DNA of 64,000 nt from AAA164-E04 sp014239995 (GTDB lineage Bacteria; Verrucomicrobiota; Verrucomicrobiia; Limisphaerales; AAA164-E04), in NCBI GenBank assembly GCA_029247315.1, contig JAQWLM010000019.1, forward strand, positions 1 through 64,000, written 5' to 3'. The position numbers and the translations under genes were made by a program. The notes beneath the pieces were generated by a model. The model made no database searches and was not told the origin of the DNA. It was given only the letters and a program-made list of their open reading frames with translations. Below, piece by piece: positions 35,801-42,971 of this stretch. Positions within the stretch are counted from its first letter, which is position 1; each line of letters begins with the position of its first letter.

Positions 35801-36612
35801 AGATTGCGATAGAGGGTGTCAGGTTCACCATATTCCCCCACACCACCTCGGGTGTCGACGTAGAAACGGTTCCGGAGATCGGGTTCCGTGGTGGACCTGC
35901 CATTGAAGTGACTGATAAAACGCTTTCCGTTGACCGTCTTCAGGTTGACAAAGGCGTTGGGGACATCCATGAGGGCAGCAGCCCGATAGCGCGTCACATA
36001 GATATCAGGCAGACCATCCAGATCGTAGTCACCGAGTGTCACCGTCATGCCGCCAAGGGCACTTTCCATACCGGCTTCCATGGTGCGTTCCCTGAAGACT
36101 CCGTGTCCCTGGTTCTGAAAAAGCCGCAATCCACGATACATGGTGTTGACCAACAGATCGACCCGGGTATCTCCATCCAGATCGGCAAGCACACAGGCCG
36201 TCGCATCCATATCGGGACATGCGACACCCGCCTGGTGGGTAATGTCCTCAAACTGCCATTGACCGAGGTTGCGAAACAATCTGTTGGGAGCATCGAGGGC
36301 GCTGAAATAGAGGTCACAGAGGCCATCCCCATCGACATCCCCTGCCGCCACACCGGATCCGTTAAGGAGCGTCTGGTTGGTCATGTGACGTGAGACCGAG
36401 AGCAGATTGGTGCATTCAATGCCGGTCCGGAGGGGTGCCATGGCAGTGAATCCCGGTCGCTGATTCCCCAGGGTCGTGACGGAAAGCAGGCGGGACCGAT
36501 GCCGGCCGATGGACTCCCACATAGGCTCGGCCTGTGCAAGGGCCGTATCCACAAGCAGGAGCACAAGGCTGAGCATCGTCAAAAGGACTTTCTGCATCCA
36601 TCGATGTGCCAT
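32890..36612 (-). CDS. Giant exported CRTAC1-type protein with FG-GAP repeats and two ASPIC/UnbV domains
   Basis: This 1,240-residue protein has a signal peptide (about 7-27) and two tandem modules. Each has a run of FG-GAP/VCBS repeats with calcium-loop patterns (DVDGDGLCDLYFSA, DYDLDGLPDIYVTRY, DLDGDGDLDVAVNH; then DVDRDGDLDLFWGAR, DFDNDGNLDFIAGN, DFDGDGHLDVFLAQ, DWNRDGQLDIAVGQ) and ends in an ASPIC/UnbV domain (VRVWGSRGNTDGLGARI about 560; VQLTGDPLNLWAIGAR about 1,155). The propellers probably bind calcium and glycans or proteins at the cell surface. Such proteins are common in Verrucomicrobiota and Bacteroidota, and their function is not established. The long antisense reading frame in it is a codon-bias shadow. 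Confidence 0.9.
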   Translation of the reverse strand: MAHRWMQKVLLTMLSLVLLLVDTALAQAEPMWESIGRHRSRLLSVTTLGNQRPGFTAMAPLRTGIECTNLLSVSRHMTNQTLLNGSGVAAGDVDGDGLCDLYFSALDAPNRLFRNLGQWQFEDITHQAGVACPDMDATACVLADLDGDTRVDLLVNTMYRGLRLFQNQGHGVFRERTMEAGMESALGGMTVTLGDYDLDGLPDIYVTRYRAAALMDVPNAFVNLKTVNGKRFISHFNGRSTTEPDLRNRFYVDTRGGVGEYGEPDTLYRNLGNFTFGAVDWQDGVFQDAEGRPLTDVPRDWGLAAMFRDLNHDGYPDLYVCNDFDTPDRIWINTREGGFRALPAEAIRQTSWFSMGMDVADVDRDGDDDILVLDMLARSHTARMNQLGDVKPVMELIHKASYRPQYMKTTLQMNRGDTTFAEVGQWAGLAASDWAWGVTFLDVDLDGFEDVLITNGHERDGRNIDIADQLKAMRRAKKLSDREIFQNRLRFPRFNTPNMAMRNRGDGSFEQVSEAWGFAHDGVSHGISLADLDGDGDLDVAVNHLNEAATVYQNQATASRVAVRVWGSRGNTDGLGARIALESAALIQSQEIIAGGKYLSSDQPMRTFAWPYPEDTNARLIVTWPGGRRETIEGIRPNRFYELHAPEGLPMPVSQDGDISPKTLFRDDSALLGHLHQDPDFDDWARQPLMEASLAHEGPALAWLDLNLDGWEDLVLTSGRGGKTQALMNREGNAFESVKLPPFHLPVSRDQVSLVAWQGRSGEVRLLAGSSNYEDGLKLGSPIREYRFKSGKTFDGFAGQAAATGPLALGDVDRDGDLDLFWGARVLPGQYPVAPSSLIFTNEDGTFVLDAERSEVFKELGMIRDAVWFDDDRDGYPELVMSRDWDSLVYFKNRDGYLVDQSVERGLSDLKGWWSGLAFGDFDNDGNLDFIAGNRGLNGPHAESIAHPVRLYQGDFDANSVRDLLYAHHEPAFMGDVPNLQLGMLAQGIPMLAQRFKSHRGFGGQTVSQILESLNARAEVLEVNWPQTTLFLNRETHFEPRVLPREAQWASVFGVVAGDFDGDGHLDVFLAQNHFQVQAMIPRMDAGLGLVCLGDGAGNLVPMPARFSGVRIRGEQRGAVAADWNRDGQLDIAVGQHSDASVLLTNQSAARGIRVQLTGDPLNLWAIGARCRLAEPEGRHGPWQLVHASRHGSLQVLGRWEGMQHLEVCWPDGTTSIHPIQDPEGIQFVHKLSGEGRPAE

Positions 36613-36710
36613 GCCAGCACCTTAGTGCAGATGCAAACGGTGATCAATGCCCGGAATCAGGGTTCGTTCCAGGGGAAAAGCCAGGGAAAGCAGCTTGGGG
36701 TCTCAGGAGA

Positions 36711-37148
36711 CTAGGAGAGCTTGCCCCCATGTTTCTTGCGGAGTTCAAGGTAAAGTGCCTCCGCAGGCTCATACTGCTGCTTGGCTGCGGCCTGAATCCA
36801 CTGTATCCCAGCCGCACGATCGCGCGCACATCCTCGCCCTATCCACATCATCATACCCAGGTTTGTCTGAGCCTTGACATGTCCCAGATCGGCCGCGCGC
36901 CGGAACCACCCCGCGGCAATACAATGATCACGGGGCACTCCACGGCCTTCATAGAAACGCTCGCCCATCTCGAAGATAGCTTCCCGGTTTCCAAGTTCAG
37001 CCTGTTCCAGGGTACCGTGCACATGCTTTTCCATCATGCCGTGCGCAAAGCTTTTAGCCTCGCGAATACCCGTCTTTGTCTGCTCAAAGGTACCAGCAAG
37101 TCGCCTCCACAGGCCCCCCGCAGCTAATAATCTCAGTAACCAACTCAT
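36711..37148 (-). CDS. Sel1-repeat protein
   Basis: This 145-residue protein contains two to three Sel1-like repeats: AIFEMGERFYEGRGVPRDHCIAAGWFRRAADLG (about 61-93) and AQTNLGMMMWIGRGCARDRAAGIQWIQAAAKQQY. The A-x-x-x-L/M-G-x-x-Y-x-x-G-x-G-V pattern and A-A-x-x-G turns are clear. An N-terminal helical part (WLLRLLAAGGLWRRLAG) is amphipathic rather than a clean signal. Sel1 repeats act as protein-binding scaffolds; the partner is unknown. It is divergent from guaA across a spacer of about 100 bases. The start is a plain ATG at the edge of the repeats and is reasonable. Confidence 0.78.
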   Translation of the reverse strand: MSWLLRLLAAGGLWRRLAGTFEQTKTGIREAKSFAHGMMEKHVHGTLEQAELGNREAIFEMGERFYEGRGVPRDHCIAAGWFRRAADLGHVKAQTNLGMMMWIGRGCARDRAAGIQWIQAAAKQQYEPAEALYLELRKKHGGKLS

Positions 37149-37246
37149 CGTTTGCTTGCAATCTAGGCGAAACGGGCGTCAACTTCCCAACCCGTCTTCG
37201 CACGGCAGCGGAATCCAGTTTCCGTAATCAATCGATTTCCGTCTCC

Positions 37247-38788
37247 ATGAACGAGCAAATTATCATACTTGATTTTGGATCGCAATACACGCAGGTGATC
37301 GCCCGTCGCATCCGTGAATGCCAGGTTTATTCCACCATCCTGCCCTACGATACCCCGGCTGCTGAAATTGCTGCAATGAAGCCCACGGGTATCATTCTGT
37401 CTGGGGGACCCTCCAGTGTCTTCGACGAGGAGGCCCCACTGCCCGATCCAGATCTGTTCAGGCTCAAGGTACCCATGCTGGGCATCTGCTACGGATTGCA
37501 GGTGCTGGCCCAGGCACTCAGGGGAAAGGTGGAACAGGGACTGAAACGCGAGTATGGCAAGGGAACCCTGAGTATCAAGGACAAGACCAGTGCCCTCTTC
37601 CGCGGCCTTCCCGCACGGATGCAGGTCTGGAATTCCCACAGTGACAAACTGACCAGACTGCCGAGAGGATTCAAGGCGGTGGCCGTGACCGAAAATTCAG
37701 ATTTTGCAGCGGTCGAGGACTCCAAAAGACACCGATACGGACTCCAGTTCCATCCCGAGGTCGTACATACCCCTAAGGGAAAAAAGATTATCGAGAATTT
37801 TGTCCATCGCATCTGCGAATGTGGCCGCCACTGGACGATGCGCAGTTACCTTGAACAGGCCGTGGAGGAGATCCGCGCAACCGTTGGCGAAAACAAGGTC
37901 ATTCTGGGACTCAGCGGCGGTGTCGACTCCAGTGTTGCAGCGGCTCTGATTCAACAGGCAATCGGAGATCAACTCACCTGTATTTTCGTCAACAACGGCC
38001 TCCTGCGTGCCCGCGAGGAGGATGCCGTCAGGGAAGTCTTCCGAGATCATTTCAAGATGCGATTGCGCTACGAGGCCGCCACCAACGTGTTCCTGAAAAG
38101 GCTCGAGGGTGTCACCAACCCCGAACGAAAGCGCAAAATCATTGGCAAGGCCTTCATTGAAGTCTTCAAGAAAGCCACTAACAAGGTAGGCAAAGCCAAG
38201 TTCCTGGCCCAGGGAACCTTGTACCCGGATGTCATTGAGTCCATTCCCATTGCAGGCAACCCGGCAGCCCTGATCAAGAGCCATCACAATGTGGGTGGAC
38301 TACCCAAGAATATGAAGTTCGAACTGCTTGAACCCCTGAAATGCCTGTTCAAGGATGAGGTTCGGCTGCTGGGACTGGAGTTGGGGCTGCCCAAGGCCAT
38401 GGTGTATCGGCATCCTTTTCCGGGACCCGGCCTTGCGGTGCGCATTCTCGGTGAAGTCAACCGCGAGCGAATCCGTATCCTGAAGGAAGCCGACGCCATC
38501 GTATTGGAGGAAATGAAGGCCTCGGGATGGTATTACAAGGTCTGGCAGGCCTTCGCCGTGCTCCTCCCAGTCAAGAGCGTGGGGGTCATGGGCGATGAAC
38601 GCACCTATGAATACACCATTGCCGTGCGCGTAGTCGACTCCAAGGACGGCATGACGGCCGACTGGGTCAAGCTCCCCTACGATGTCCTTGAGAAAATGTC
38701 CAACCGCATCATCAACGAGGTAAAGGGCGCCAATCGGGTATGCCTGGATATTTCCAGCAAACCTCCGGCAACCATTGAGTGGGAGTAG
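37247..38788 (+). CDS. guaA: GMP synthase (glutamine-hydrolysing)
   Basis: This 513-residue enzyme converts XMP to GMP with ATP and glutamine. The N-terminal class I amidotransferase has ILDFGSQYTQVIARRIRE, the catalytic Cys in MLGICYGLQVLAQ (about residue 79) and FHPEVVHT with its His and Glu (about 167). The PP-loop is ILGLSGGVDSSVAAALI (about 221-237). Then come NNGLLRAREEDAV, QGTLYPDVIES and the C-terminal dimerisation domain ending in ISSKPPATIEWE. The start MNEQIIILDFGSQ is preferred; the longer frame upstream overlaps the Sel1 gene. A purine riboswitch was looked for in the leader but not seen. Confidence 0.97.
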   Translation: MNEQIIILDFGSQYTQVIARRIRECQVYSTILPYDTPAAEIAAMKPTGIILSGGPSSVFDEEAPLPDPDLFRLKVPMLGICYGLQVLAQALRGKVEQGLKREYGKGTLSIKDKTSALFRGLPARMQVWNSHSDKLTRLPRGFKAVAVTENSDFAAVEDSKRHRYGLQFHPEVVHTPKGKKIIENFVHRICECGRHWTMRSYLEQAVEEIRATVGENKVILGLSGGVDSSVAAALIQQAIGDQLTCIFVNNGLLRAREEDAVREVFRDHFKMRLRYEAATNVFLKRLEGVTNPERKRKIIGKAFIEVFKKATNKVGKAKFLAQGTLYPDVIESIPIAGNPAALIKSHHNVGGLPKNMKFELLEPLKCLFKDEVRLLGLELGLPKAMVYRHPFPGPGLAVRILGEVNRERIRILKEADAIVLEEMKASGWYYKVWQAFAVLLPVKSVGVMGDERTYEYTIAVRVVDSKDGMTADWVKLPYDVLEKMSNRIINEVKGANRVCLDISSKPPATIEWE

Positions 38789-39132
38789 GAACTGTTGATT
38801 CAGTGCCAACAGCAAAACCCTTGCAATTCATGGGGTTTAAATGTTCGCAAAGCCGAAGGTCATGCATCTGGAATGGCTCTGAGAGACCCAGTCTGCCCAA
38901 GCAGACTGCCGTTAGGCTGTCTGAGACAATCGTCGTGATGAGCTCGTCCACTGCACAACTTCAGGCTGGAACCCTACCTGCCCAAGAACCTGCGCAGGAT
39001 CCAGAATAAGGCGCCGCGAGGAATCAACGGCTGAAAATCCGGAGAGACTCCAGAGGCTGTTTCCATTTTAACATCTGGGGTGAGGATCGAGGAATCTTGC
39101 AGTGAAAACGGTCGTTTTTCCTAATTTATACA
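38789..39132 (+). other. Spacer after guaA with a strong hairpin
   Basis: No gene is supported here. An eight-base-pair perfect hairpin (CAGTCTGC, loop CCAA, GCAGACTG) at 38889-38908 lies 100 bases past the guaA stop. No T-run follows, so it is not a classical terminator, but it may end or stabilise the guaA transcript. A weaker CTGTTG/CAACAG pair lies just after the stop codon. Confidence 0.45.
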
Positions 39133-39146
39133 TAACGTTAACGTTA
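39133..39146. promoter_or_regulatory. 14-base palindrome made of two overlapping TAACGTTA units
   Basis: TAACGTTAACGTTA is a perfect palindrome and contains two copies of TAACGTTA that share two bases. The sequence resembles LacI-type operator centres (AACGTT). It lies about 100 bases before the candidate promoter of the Hsp20 gene, so a role in controlling it is possible. No cognate regulator is in the window. Confidence 0.4.
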
Positions 39147-39249
39147 CATGTGTATTTTTTGGAGTGTTTCAGAGTTAAAACAACAACTCTTTCCTACCGT
39201 AGAGGTTTTTTCGACAAAGATCCATTTGCCAAACGCCAAACTTGGAATA

Positions 39250-39258
39250 TGTTATAAT
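39250..39258 (+). promoter_or_regulatory. Extended -10 promoter candidate for the Hsp20 gene
   Basis: TGTTATAAT contains a perfect -10 hexamer with the TG extension. The -35 region is weak (TTGCCA lies 21 bases upstream, too far), which is normal for extended -10 promoters. Transcription would start near 39265 and give a leader of about 128 bases before the Hsp20 ATG. No CIRCE element was found. Confidence 0.5.
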
Positions 39259-39270
39259 GTTCTACGGATG

Positions 39271-39300
39271 AAGACAGGTCACATGGGAGGTGACAGTCTT
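39271..39300 (+). promoter_or_regulatory. Hairpin in the predicted Hsp20 leader
   Basis: AAGAC pairs with GTCTT and, inside, GTCAC pairs with GTGAC, with a small internal loop between and a seven-base loop at the tip containing GGGAG. It forms at the very start of the predicted mRNA. Small heat-shock genes often have thermosensing leaders, but here the stem does not cover the ribosome-binding site, so its role is open. Confidence 0.3.
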
Positions 39301-39392
39301 GGATGTAAACCGCAGCACCATTCAGGGCGTATCCTGGAAACAGGAGATCGTGAATCTGTGCATGCGATGGAGTAAAAAAAGCACAATGTCTT

Positions 39393-39815
39393 ATGGATTT
39401 CAATCAATGGAACCCTGGGGGAGGTCGTAACGAGTTTGCGGGTATCTCGAGTACAGAAACGTCTATGTCTGACAACAGTTGGTCTCCAAATACGGATGTT
39501 TATGAAGTGGATGACGGTCTGGTCATTCGTGTGGAGCTATCGGGCATGCGCCGCGAGGATCTGCAACTGAAATCAGAAGGCAACATGCTTCGCATCAGTG
39601 GGATGCGTCCTGACGATCAACGTCCGACCCATGGAAAATTTCTTTTGATGGAAATCAACTTCGGCCCGTTTGAAACCACCATCGAGTTACCTTCCGGTTA
39701 TGATCTAGATGAAGCCAAGGCACTCTATCAGAACGGTTTATTGTTGATTGAAGTTCCTGCAGAGGCCGACACCCATGCCAAGAGCATTGAGATCGAATCA
39801 CTGACAGGGGATTGA
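39393..39815 (+). CDS. Hsp20/alpha-crystallin family small heat-shock protein
   Basis: This 140-residue protein has the alpha-crystallin domain of small heat-shock proteins: SPNTDVYEVDDGLVIRVELSGMRREDLQLKSEGNMLRISGMRP (about 31-73), FLLMEINFGPFETTIELPSGYDLDEAKALYQNGLLLIEVPA (about 84-124). The G-x-L motif is present as NGLLLIEVP. The C-terminal I-x-I anchor may be SIEIESL. The N-terminal arm is short (about 25 residues) and Gly/Asn-rich. These chaperones hold unfolded proteins without ATP. No good ribosome-binding site precedes the ATG; a second in-frame ATG at 39465 would cut off the arm. It stands alone between guaA and a convergent isomerase gene. Confidence 0.9.
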   Translation: MDFNQWNPGGGRNEFAGISSTETSMSDNSWSPNTDVYEVDDGLVIRVELSGMRREDLQLKSEGNMLRISGMRPDDQRPTHGKFLLMEINFGPFETTIELPSGYDLDEAKALYQNGLLLIEVPAEADTHAKSIEIESLTGD

Positions 39816-39837
39816 AACCTCGAGGGTGAGTCGAGGC

Positions 39838-40725
39838 TCAACCCTGAGCAATTTCCGACTTGATCCTGTCCATCAACGCAATCAAGGCGCGTCCATAGCC
39901 TAGGAAACTCTGGTAAATTTCCTCATCACTCGCCTTCACGGAGTCATCATGAAACACCACCGCCAGGTGGGGTTCGATGGAGATGCCTGCGTCATAGCCA
40001 GACTGCATCGCATCCTTGAGAATGCGATGTACAGCGGCATCCCCCTCACCCGGCAAGGTGTAATCCGCATCGTTTTTAGAGGCATCCCAGATCGCGTCCT
40101 TGACGTGGATATGCACGACGTGCTCTTTCACATGGTGCCAGAACTCCCATGGATCCTGTTTAGGCTGGGGAGCGGGCAGACTGCGGTCGTCGTTGAAGAC
40201 AGGATTGGCGGTGTCAAAAACCCATTTCAGGTCCGGCACATTTTCCAGCAGCCTGAGCGCGTGTTTCCAACTCATCCCCCCGTAATTCATGCAATTCTCA
40301 TGCACCGGCGTGAGCCCTGCATCCACAAAGCGCCTGGTGATCTCCCGCAGTCGACGAAACCGTTCCTCTTCGAGCTGGTCCTCCCCCTCACGCACGGCAT
40401 AACTCATGATCCGCACATACTGGGTTCCCAAGCGCTGCATCCTTGGAATAGCACGGTCAACCTCTGACATGTCAAAGGGATCGTCAATCTTCTTCCCCCA
40501 ATTGGCAATGGTGGAGCCAAAGCAATAAACACCCACACCGGCATCCTTCAGTTTCTGCTCCACGATATCAAAAGCCGGCTCTGGAATGTCATGCAGATTT
40601 CCCTTTGGAAACCCGGACACTTCTACGGTGCGAGCCTCAATGGTGCTCCATCCCAGTTCCTTGACCGCCTTGATTTGGGTATCGATGAGCGCTCCCGCTT
40701 CATCTGCTATGCCTGTGAGTATCAT
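39838..40725 (-). CDS. Sugar phosphate isomerase/epimerase, TIM-barrel
   Basis: This 295-residue protein belongs to the xylose-isomerase-like barrel family. Visible elements are MILTGIADEAGALIDTQIKAVKELGWSTIEART at the N-terminus, GLTPVHENCMNYGG (about 136-149, metal Glu), LKWVFDTANPVF (about 165-176, Asp), VVHIHVKDAIWD (about 199-210, His) and GISIEPHLAV near the end (Glu). It would isomerise or epimerise a sugar or an inosose-like compound. It is only distantly like the isomerase of the TRAP operon. The Uma2-like gene lies 11 bases upstream on the same strand; no functional link is apparent. Confidence 0.87.
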   Translation of the reverse strand: MILTGIADEAGALIDTQIKAVKELGWSTIEARTVEVSGFPKGNLHDIPEPAFDIVEQKLKDAGVGVYCFGSTIANWGKKIDDPFDMSEVDRAIPRMQRLGTQYVRIMSYAVREGEDQLEEERFRRLREITRRFVDAGLTPVHENCMNYGGMSWKHALRLLENVPDLKWVFDTANPVFNDDRSLPAPQPKQDPWEFWHHVKEHVVHIHVKDAIWDASKNDADYTLPGEGDAAVHRILKDAMQSGYDAGISIEPHLAVVFHDDSVKASDEEIYQSFLGYGRALIALMDRIKSEIAQG

Positions 40726-40736
40726 CTTACTATCAA

Positions 40737-41366
40737 TTATGCTTTAACGGTGGGTGGTTCGGGTTTGTTACTGGCCGGGGCCAGGCCATGGGGCACGCTG
40801 GTATTGGCGTAAACCTCACTCAGCGGCAACTGGCACTTGATCGACGTCAGTTGAATCATACCGTCCTCCGCCTCGACCGTCTTGAGCATCCATGAACCAT
40901 TGGCCTGCCGGGTGTAATGGTCAGCCAACCATGTCTCCTGGGAGACAAGGATATATTCAGCCAAGGACTCCAGTTGTCGGTAATGCCAGAATTTTCCGCC
41001 TCGATCCCATGCAGCGGTGGTATCCGAAAGCACCTCGATCAGGACCTTTGGATTGATCAGAGTATCCTCCATGGCATCCTCGAACTGAGCCTTGCCATGC
41101 ACCACGGAGATATCCGGATGGGCATACAGGCTGGTGGAAGGCACCTTCAGGCGCATCCCGCAGTTGAGTACATGGTTTTCGGAATTTTTCAAACGATGAC
41201 GGAGTTCTCCCGCGATGTTGGAAGCCATCAGCCAGTGCAGATGAGATCCCCCGGCGATGGCATAAACACCCCCGTTGAGCCATTCTGCCCTGAGGCCTGC
41301 GTGCCGCTCCATGGCGATAAACTCGTTGGAGGCCATTTTGGTTTTTGGGTCTGGATTCATCTTCAA
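40737..41366 (-). CDS. Uma2-family endonuclease-like protein (DUF820)
   Basis: This 209-residue protein has the restriction-endonuclease-like core of Uma2. The signs are the HAGLRAEWLNGGVYAIAGGSHLHW opening, LNCGMRLKVP, then YAHPDISVVHG (Asp) and LINPKVLIEVLSDTTAAWDRGGKFWHYRQL (Glu and Lys of the PD-ExK type), followed by EYILVSQETW. Uma2 genes are abundant in Cyanobacteria, Planctomycetes and Verrucomicrobia; biological roles are not established. The protein is usually cytoplasmic; no signal is present. It starts 111 bases from the stop of the next gene upstream (Gfo/Idh/MocA) and is likely translated together with the isomerase that follows. Confidence 0.86.
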   Translation of the reverse strand: MKMNPDPKTKMASNEFIAMERHAGLRAEWLNGGVYAIAGGSHLHWLMASNIAGELRHRLKNSENHVLNCGMRLKVPSTSLYAHPDISVVHGKAQFEDAMEDTLINPKVLIEVLSDTTAAWDRGGKFWHYRQLESLAEYILVSQETWLADHYTRQANGSWMLKTVEAEDGMIQLTSIKCQLPLSEVYANTSVPHGLAPASNKPEPPTVKA

Positions 41367-41477
41367 TTTATTCCTTGTGAACGTCGGTCAAGCCTATCCT
41401 AATGATGCGAGGGAATCGAGGTGTAAAAAAGGAAAAACAACTTGGCCAAAACGAAAGAACCCTGCCGTTGCCGTCGT

Positions 41478-42650
41478 CTAACGGTTGAACGAACTTGCGA
41501 AATCCTCGTCCGACACCTCCACGACCTTCTTCTCAAAAGTCGATTCACGGATAAGCTGGTCGAGTTTACCTTCAAAGGCGGCCCCGTCCATGGGCATGTC
41601 AATGGTCTGGTCAACCAGTGAGGAGTAGAGTAACACATTGGCTAACTCCACGGAGTGGATGCCCTCGTGCCCTGGCGCAATCAGGCATTCCCCATCCCGG
41701 ATGGCACCCACGAAATTACGCATCAAGACGGCATGGGGCAGCTCGGCATTTCCAAAGGGGATTTCGACATTCCAGATATCAGGCTTCGAAAACCCAATCC
41801 TGGATGTCTTGCTGTGTTCGAGCATACAGGCCTCATTACGTGTGAATTCAATCCGATCGTTCTCCAGGACCACCTTGCCTCGCGTGCCTGCAATCTCAAA
41901 GCGATTGGATCCAGGTGCCTCGCCGGTGGAGGAAATAAACACGCCGGTCGCTCCATTGGGATATTCCAGGTAGGCGGTGACATTGTCCTCGACCTCGATG
42001 TTGTGAAAACGTCCCAGTTGAGCAAAACTGCGCACTCGACTGGGCATTCCAACCAACCATTGCAAGGCATCGAGCTGATGCAGGCACTGGTTCAGGAGAA
42101 CACCACCGCCCTCGCCCTTCCAGGTGGCACGCCATCCGCCAGAGGCATAGTAGGCCTCGGTGCGGTACCAATCCGTAATAATCCAGTTGATCCGGACAAT
42201 CTCACCTAATTCGCCATCATCGATGAGTTTCTTGAGTTTGAGGTAGCGTGGCTCGGTCCGTAACTGAAACATACCGGCAAAGACCACCTCAGGATGTTTC
42301 TTGGAGACCTCGATCAGGCGCTGGGCATCGGCTTTATGGGCCGAAATAGGTTTTTCGACCATGAGGTGCACCCCCTGCTCCATGGCCGCGATACCCAGGG
42401 AGGTATGCTGGTAGTGGGGCGTGGCAACCAATACGGCATCGATAGCCCCACTCTGTATCATGGTCAATCCATCGCTGAAGACCTGGGCCCGATCCTCGTA
42501 GGCCGCCAGCTTGTGGGGGGAGGTGCTACAGACTGCAGCCAGTTCCGCGTGAGCTACCTCACCACGGAGCAGGTAATCCGCGTGATACTTGCCCATGTTT
42601 CCCATGCCAACGATACCAATGCGCACTTTTTCCATAGTTTTTGAACTCAT
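41478..42650 (-). CDS. Cytoplasmic Gfo/Idh/MocA family oxidoreductase
   Basis: This 390-residue protein has no signal and starts MSSKTMEKVRIGIVGMGNMGKYHADYLL (Rossmann motif about residues 11-19). Later features are VLVATPHYQHTSLGIAAMEQGVHLMVEKPISAHKADAQRL (EKP intact, about 98-100), WKGEGGGVLLNQCLHQLDALQWLVGMP (His of the active-site helix) and the C-terminal beta domain. It probably acts as an NAD(P)-dependent inositol or sugar dehydrogenase. Of the three Gfo/Idh/MocA genes in the window this is the only one that lacks a Tat signal. An internal Met (residue 6) is an alternative start. About 320 bases without genes lie upstream. Confidence 0.92.
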   Translation of the reverse strand: MSSKTMEKVRIGIVGMGNMGKYHADYLLRGEVAHAELAAVCSTSPHKLAAYEDRAQVFSDGLTMIQSGAIDAVLVATPHYQHTSLGIAAMEQGVHLMVEKPISAHKADAQRLIEVSKKHPEVVFAGMFQLRTEPRYLKLKKLIDDGELGEIVRINWIITDWYRTEAYYASGGWRATWKGEGGGVLLNQCLHQLDALQWLVGMPSRVRSFAQLGRFHNIEVEDNVTAYLEYPNGATGVFISSTGEAPGSNRFEIAGTRGKVVLENDRIEFTRNEACMLEHSKTSRIGFSKPDIWNVEIPFGNAELPHAVLMRNFVGAIRDGECLIAPGHEGIHSVELANVLLYSSLVDQTIDMPMDGAAFEGKLDQLIRESTFEKKVVEVSDEDFASSFNR

Positions 42651-42971
42651 GATGGTGAATCAAACCAAGGATCTCAGTATCCTGCGACACGGAAGCCCGG
42701 AGCAAGTTCTTTGTTCAACAAAACAAGGCCCACCCCGCAAGGTCGCCGGAGGTATCAAAAAGATTCCACTGCCTGCCAATGCAAGCTCCTCTGTGACATC
42801 TGGCGACACACGCAGGCCGTTAAAATGCTTGGCAGCGTGTGCACAAAGGCCTTTTGTTGCTGCCTTTCAGAACGAGCTTGCCCTGTGCGTGGACCAAAGC
42901 ACGCCGCCCAGGGGATTTTTGTCCAGAGAAACCGCGGGCCAAAGCGTGGTTTAGTAGATAACAGCAGCAAG
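42651..42971. other. Intergenic stretch without a supported gene
   Basis: These 321 bases lie between the start of the Gfo/Idh/MocA gene and the end of the VIT/vWA gene, both on the minus strand, so they should hold the promoter of the first and the 3' end of the second. Reading frames here are short or run into the neighbouring genes antisense. I see no clear hairpin with a T-run, no repeat and no RNA gene. Confidence 0.5.

Noticed and set aside
34381..36393. A 670-codon open frame on the plus strand
   Set aside because: It lies fully antisense to the FG-GAP/ASPIC gene, whose family features are clear. Repetitive Asp/Gly codons of the real gene keep the opposite strand open.
37150..37246. 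Possible purine riboswitch in the guaA leader
   Set aside because: The spacer is short, and I could not find the conserved three-way junction loops.
39148..39375. A 75-codon frame in front of the Hsp20 gene
   Set aside because: It covers the promoter and leader elements, has no protein-like features and would need a transcript starting upstream of the palindrome region.
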